Positions 62,571-64,000 of a stretch of 64,000 nt of DNA are shown here, one piece after another. The stretch lies in the NCBI RefSeq assembly GCF_018343625.1, contig NZ_JAGYPG010000002.1:1345280-1409279 (forward strand), in the 5' to 3' direction. Position 1 is the stretch's first letter, and each line of letters starts with the position of its first letter. A model generated the notes under the pieces. It was not told the origin of the DNA. It did not search any database and saw only the letters and a list, made by a program, of their open reading frames with translations. Both the position numbers and the translations under genes were made by a program. Source of the stretch: Lederbergia citri. GTDB taxonomy: Bacteria; Bacillota; Bacilli; Bacillales; Bacillaceae_C.

Positions 62571-62913
62571 GAGTACACTTGGCTCTAGCGGACTACCTAA
62601 TGTTACAATTCCGATTGTGTCACCAGGCAGCAAAATCGGCGGCCTTATTACCATAAGGTCCTCCCTCCAGCTCTGTATCATTGGAGGAAGGCTGCACATA
62701 ACCTAGGAATGAATAGGGACCATTTTCTTCTTCCTTTTTCCCTCATTAAAATGGCAAATCCTTCATTTTTCAAATAGACTTTTTTTCATTGCATCATGTT
62801 CAACTCTTAGGGAGATAATAAATTCATAGACTGTAAGAGTGATTAGTTGACAGAATTTACGTTTTATTAAATGATGGATACAAAATATTCAGATTATGAG
62901 AGGGGTTATCGAA
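62571..62913. other. Intergenic region before the aldo/keto reductase
   Basis: Contains CCTCCA/TGGAGG (about 62670-62695), a hairpin without a T run, and AT-rich DNA. No gene seen. Confidence 0.4.
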
Positions 62914-63858
62914 ATGAAGTATCGCAGACTAGGACGTTCAGGTTTAAAAGTAAGTGAAATCAGTTTAGGCAGTTGGCTTACCTATGGTAAATCGGTTGAG
63001 GATAATACCGCTGAAAAGACAATCCATAAAGCGTATGAACTCGGAATAAACTTTTTTGATTCCGCCAACGTGTATGAGCGTGGTGAAGCTGAAAAGGTAA
63101 TGGGTAAGGCTTTGAAGGAGTATCCGCGTGAATCTTACGTAATTACGACGAAAGCGTTTGGACCAATGGGAGATGGACCAAATGACCGCGGTCTTTCCCG
63201 TAAACACATCTTCGAGCAAGTACATAACAGCCTCAAACGGTTAGATTTGGATTATGTCGATGTCTTTTATTGCCACAGGTACGATACAGAAACTCCTGTT
63301 GATGAAACATTGCGCGTCATTGACGACCTCATTCGCCAAGGAAAAATCCTCTATGCAGGGGTCAGTGAGTGGAGTGCCGCCCAAATTGAAGAAGCAGTTG
63401 GAATCGCAGATAAATATTTACTCGATCGCATCGTTGTGAATCAGCCGCTATATAATATGCTGAGTCGCAATATTGAAAAGGAAGTCATTCCTGTTTCTGA
63501 AAAATACGGTATTTCCCAAGTTGTCTACTCACCGCTCGGTCAAGGAATGTTGACTGGTAAATATAAAAGTGGAAGTGTTCCGGAAGATAGCCGTGCTGCC
63601 AATGATGAAATCAATTCTTCTGTCACAAATTATTTTAGCGAAACCAATTTTGCTAAAGTTGAAAAATTAGCAGTAATCGCAAAAGAAATCAACACAACCC
63701 TTCCTGCCTTAGCCCTTGCATGGGTATTGAGACAGCCGAACGTTGCAAGCGCACTTGTAGGAGCAAGCCGTCCGGAACAAATCGAAGCGAATGTTGAGGG
63801 TGCTAAGTTAGAACTTCCAGCGGATGTTGTTGAAAAAATAGATAAAATTTTAGCTTAA
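62914..63858 (+). CDS. Aldo/keto reductase (KvAB-like)
   Basis: 314 aa TIM-barrel NADPH oxidoreductase. MKYRRLGRSGLKVSEISLGS, FFDSANVYERGEAEKVMGKA (Asp/Tyr of the tetrad), ITTKAFGPMG (Lys), DVFYCHRYD (His) and VASALVGASRPEQIEANVEG (NADPH). The tetrad is complete. Belongs to the potassium-channel-beta-subunit-like group common in Bacillus. ATG 62914 is nine bases from AGAGGGG; the frame is open to 62896. Single gene. Confidence 0.93.
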   Translation: MKYRRLGRSGLKVSEISLGSWLTYGKSVEDNTAEKTIHKAYELGINFFDSANVYERGEAEKVMGKALKEYPRESYVITTKAFGPMGDGPNDRGLSRKHIFEQVHNSLKRLDLDYVDVFYCHRYDTETPVDETLRVIDDLIRQGKILYAGVSEWSAAQIEEAVGIADKYLLDRIVVNQPLYNMLSRNIEKEVIPVSEKYGISQVVYSPLGQGMLTGKYKSGSVPEDSRAANDEINSSVTNYFSETNFAKVEKLAVIAKEINTTLPALALAWVLRQPNVASALVGASRPEQIEANVEGAKLELPADVVEKIDKILA

Positions 63859-63865
63859 GTGGTTG

Positions 63866-63899
63866 AAGCTCCCTGACTCTAGTTAGAGAATGGGAGCTT
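63866..63899 (+). terminator. Terminator of the aldo/keto reductase gene
   Basis: AAGCTCCC/GGGAGCTT followed by TTCG; 8 bases after the stop. Confidence 0.75.
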
Positions 63900-63968
63900 T
63901 TCGTATAAACATCTTGTGCAGATTGAATTCGGAAAATTTAGAATAGACTAAGTAATTTTTTGCAGACT

Positions 63969-63978
63969 TTGGTATAAT
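63969..63978 (+). promoter_or_regulatory. Extended -10 promoter at the window end
   Basis: TTTGGTATAAT contains TGG-TATAAT (TATAAT at 63973-63978), an extended -10 without a good -35. It probably drives a gene beyond the window. Confidence 0.55.
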
Positions 63979-64000
63979 AATTATAAAAGGATATCTCATA

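Overview
The window looks like a chromosomal segment of a low-GC, endospore-former-type Bacillaceae bacterium (Bacillus, Peribacillus or Neobacillus-like). The basis is strong AGGAGG-type ribosome binding sites with frequent TTG/GTG starts, AT-rich consensus SigA promoters, and Bacillus-like families: ArsR/ArsB/thioredoxin-type ArsC, YesN/LytS two-component proteins, Ltp-repeat lipoprotein, BrnQ and a Gram-positive-type pel cluster. No rRNA, tRNA, prophage or CRISPR array was seen. The species cannot be fixed from the sequence alone.

Layout. 1-2.5 kb: an ECF sigma factor with its overlapping DUF4179 anti-sigma partner (cut by the window edge), then a HAD phosphatase. 2.7-4.6 kb: a metal-responsive island with an ArsR-type regulator, paired operator-like inverted repeats that occur in front of two successive genes, two tiny Cys-rich proteins, a 64-aa unknown and a VOC protein. 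4.6-6.8 kb: a classical arsRBC operon pointing back at it. 7-12 kb: malate:quinone oxidoreductase, a lipoprotein, a quinone reductase and an Ltp-repeat membrane protein. 12-22 kb: a sugar uptake and sensing block: ABC permease, ATPase and binding protein (ChvE/GguAB or XylFGH type), an 11-copy 51-bp tandem repeat, a second binding lipoprotein, and a membrane-anchored binding protein, LytS-type kinase and YesN-type regulator (a XylFII-LytS-YesN-like sensor).

22-38 kb: mostly single genes (APH-like kinase, NCS1 permease, basic-secretory-protein peptidase, SRPBCC, SGNH and NUDIX hydrolases, BrnQ, GT4 glycosyltransferase, RibD-like reductase, AraC regulator). They are interspersed with decay: a frameshifted PAP2 gene, a paralogue remnant and a fragment at 29.4 kb. 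38-48.6 kb: a Pel-type exopolysaccharide operon. It holds a UDP-sugar epimerase fused to a PelD-like TM-GAF module, then PelE-, PelA-deacetylase-, PelF- and PelG-like proteins and a DUF4832 protein, with an acyltransferase upstream. 48.6-49.9 kb has no recognisable gene.

49.9-64 kb: an alpha/beta hydrolase interrupted by an amber codon with its TetR regulator and operator; a second copy of a two-gene segment from 37-38 kb, which sits between duplicated 3' ends of that tetR gene; a DJ-1/PfpI protein; a truncated IS605-type TnpB abutting a cupin-gene fragment; a TetR/SDR divergent pair; an HD-GYP phosphodiesterase; a multicopper oxidase lipoprotein; a cysteine-less HesB-like protein with a rhodanese; and an aldo/keto reductase. 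The accessory character is strongest at 2.7-3.9, 16.2-16.9, 29-38 and 48.6-58.3 kb, where repeats, duplications and broken genes cluster.
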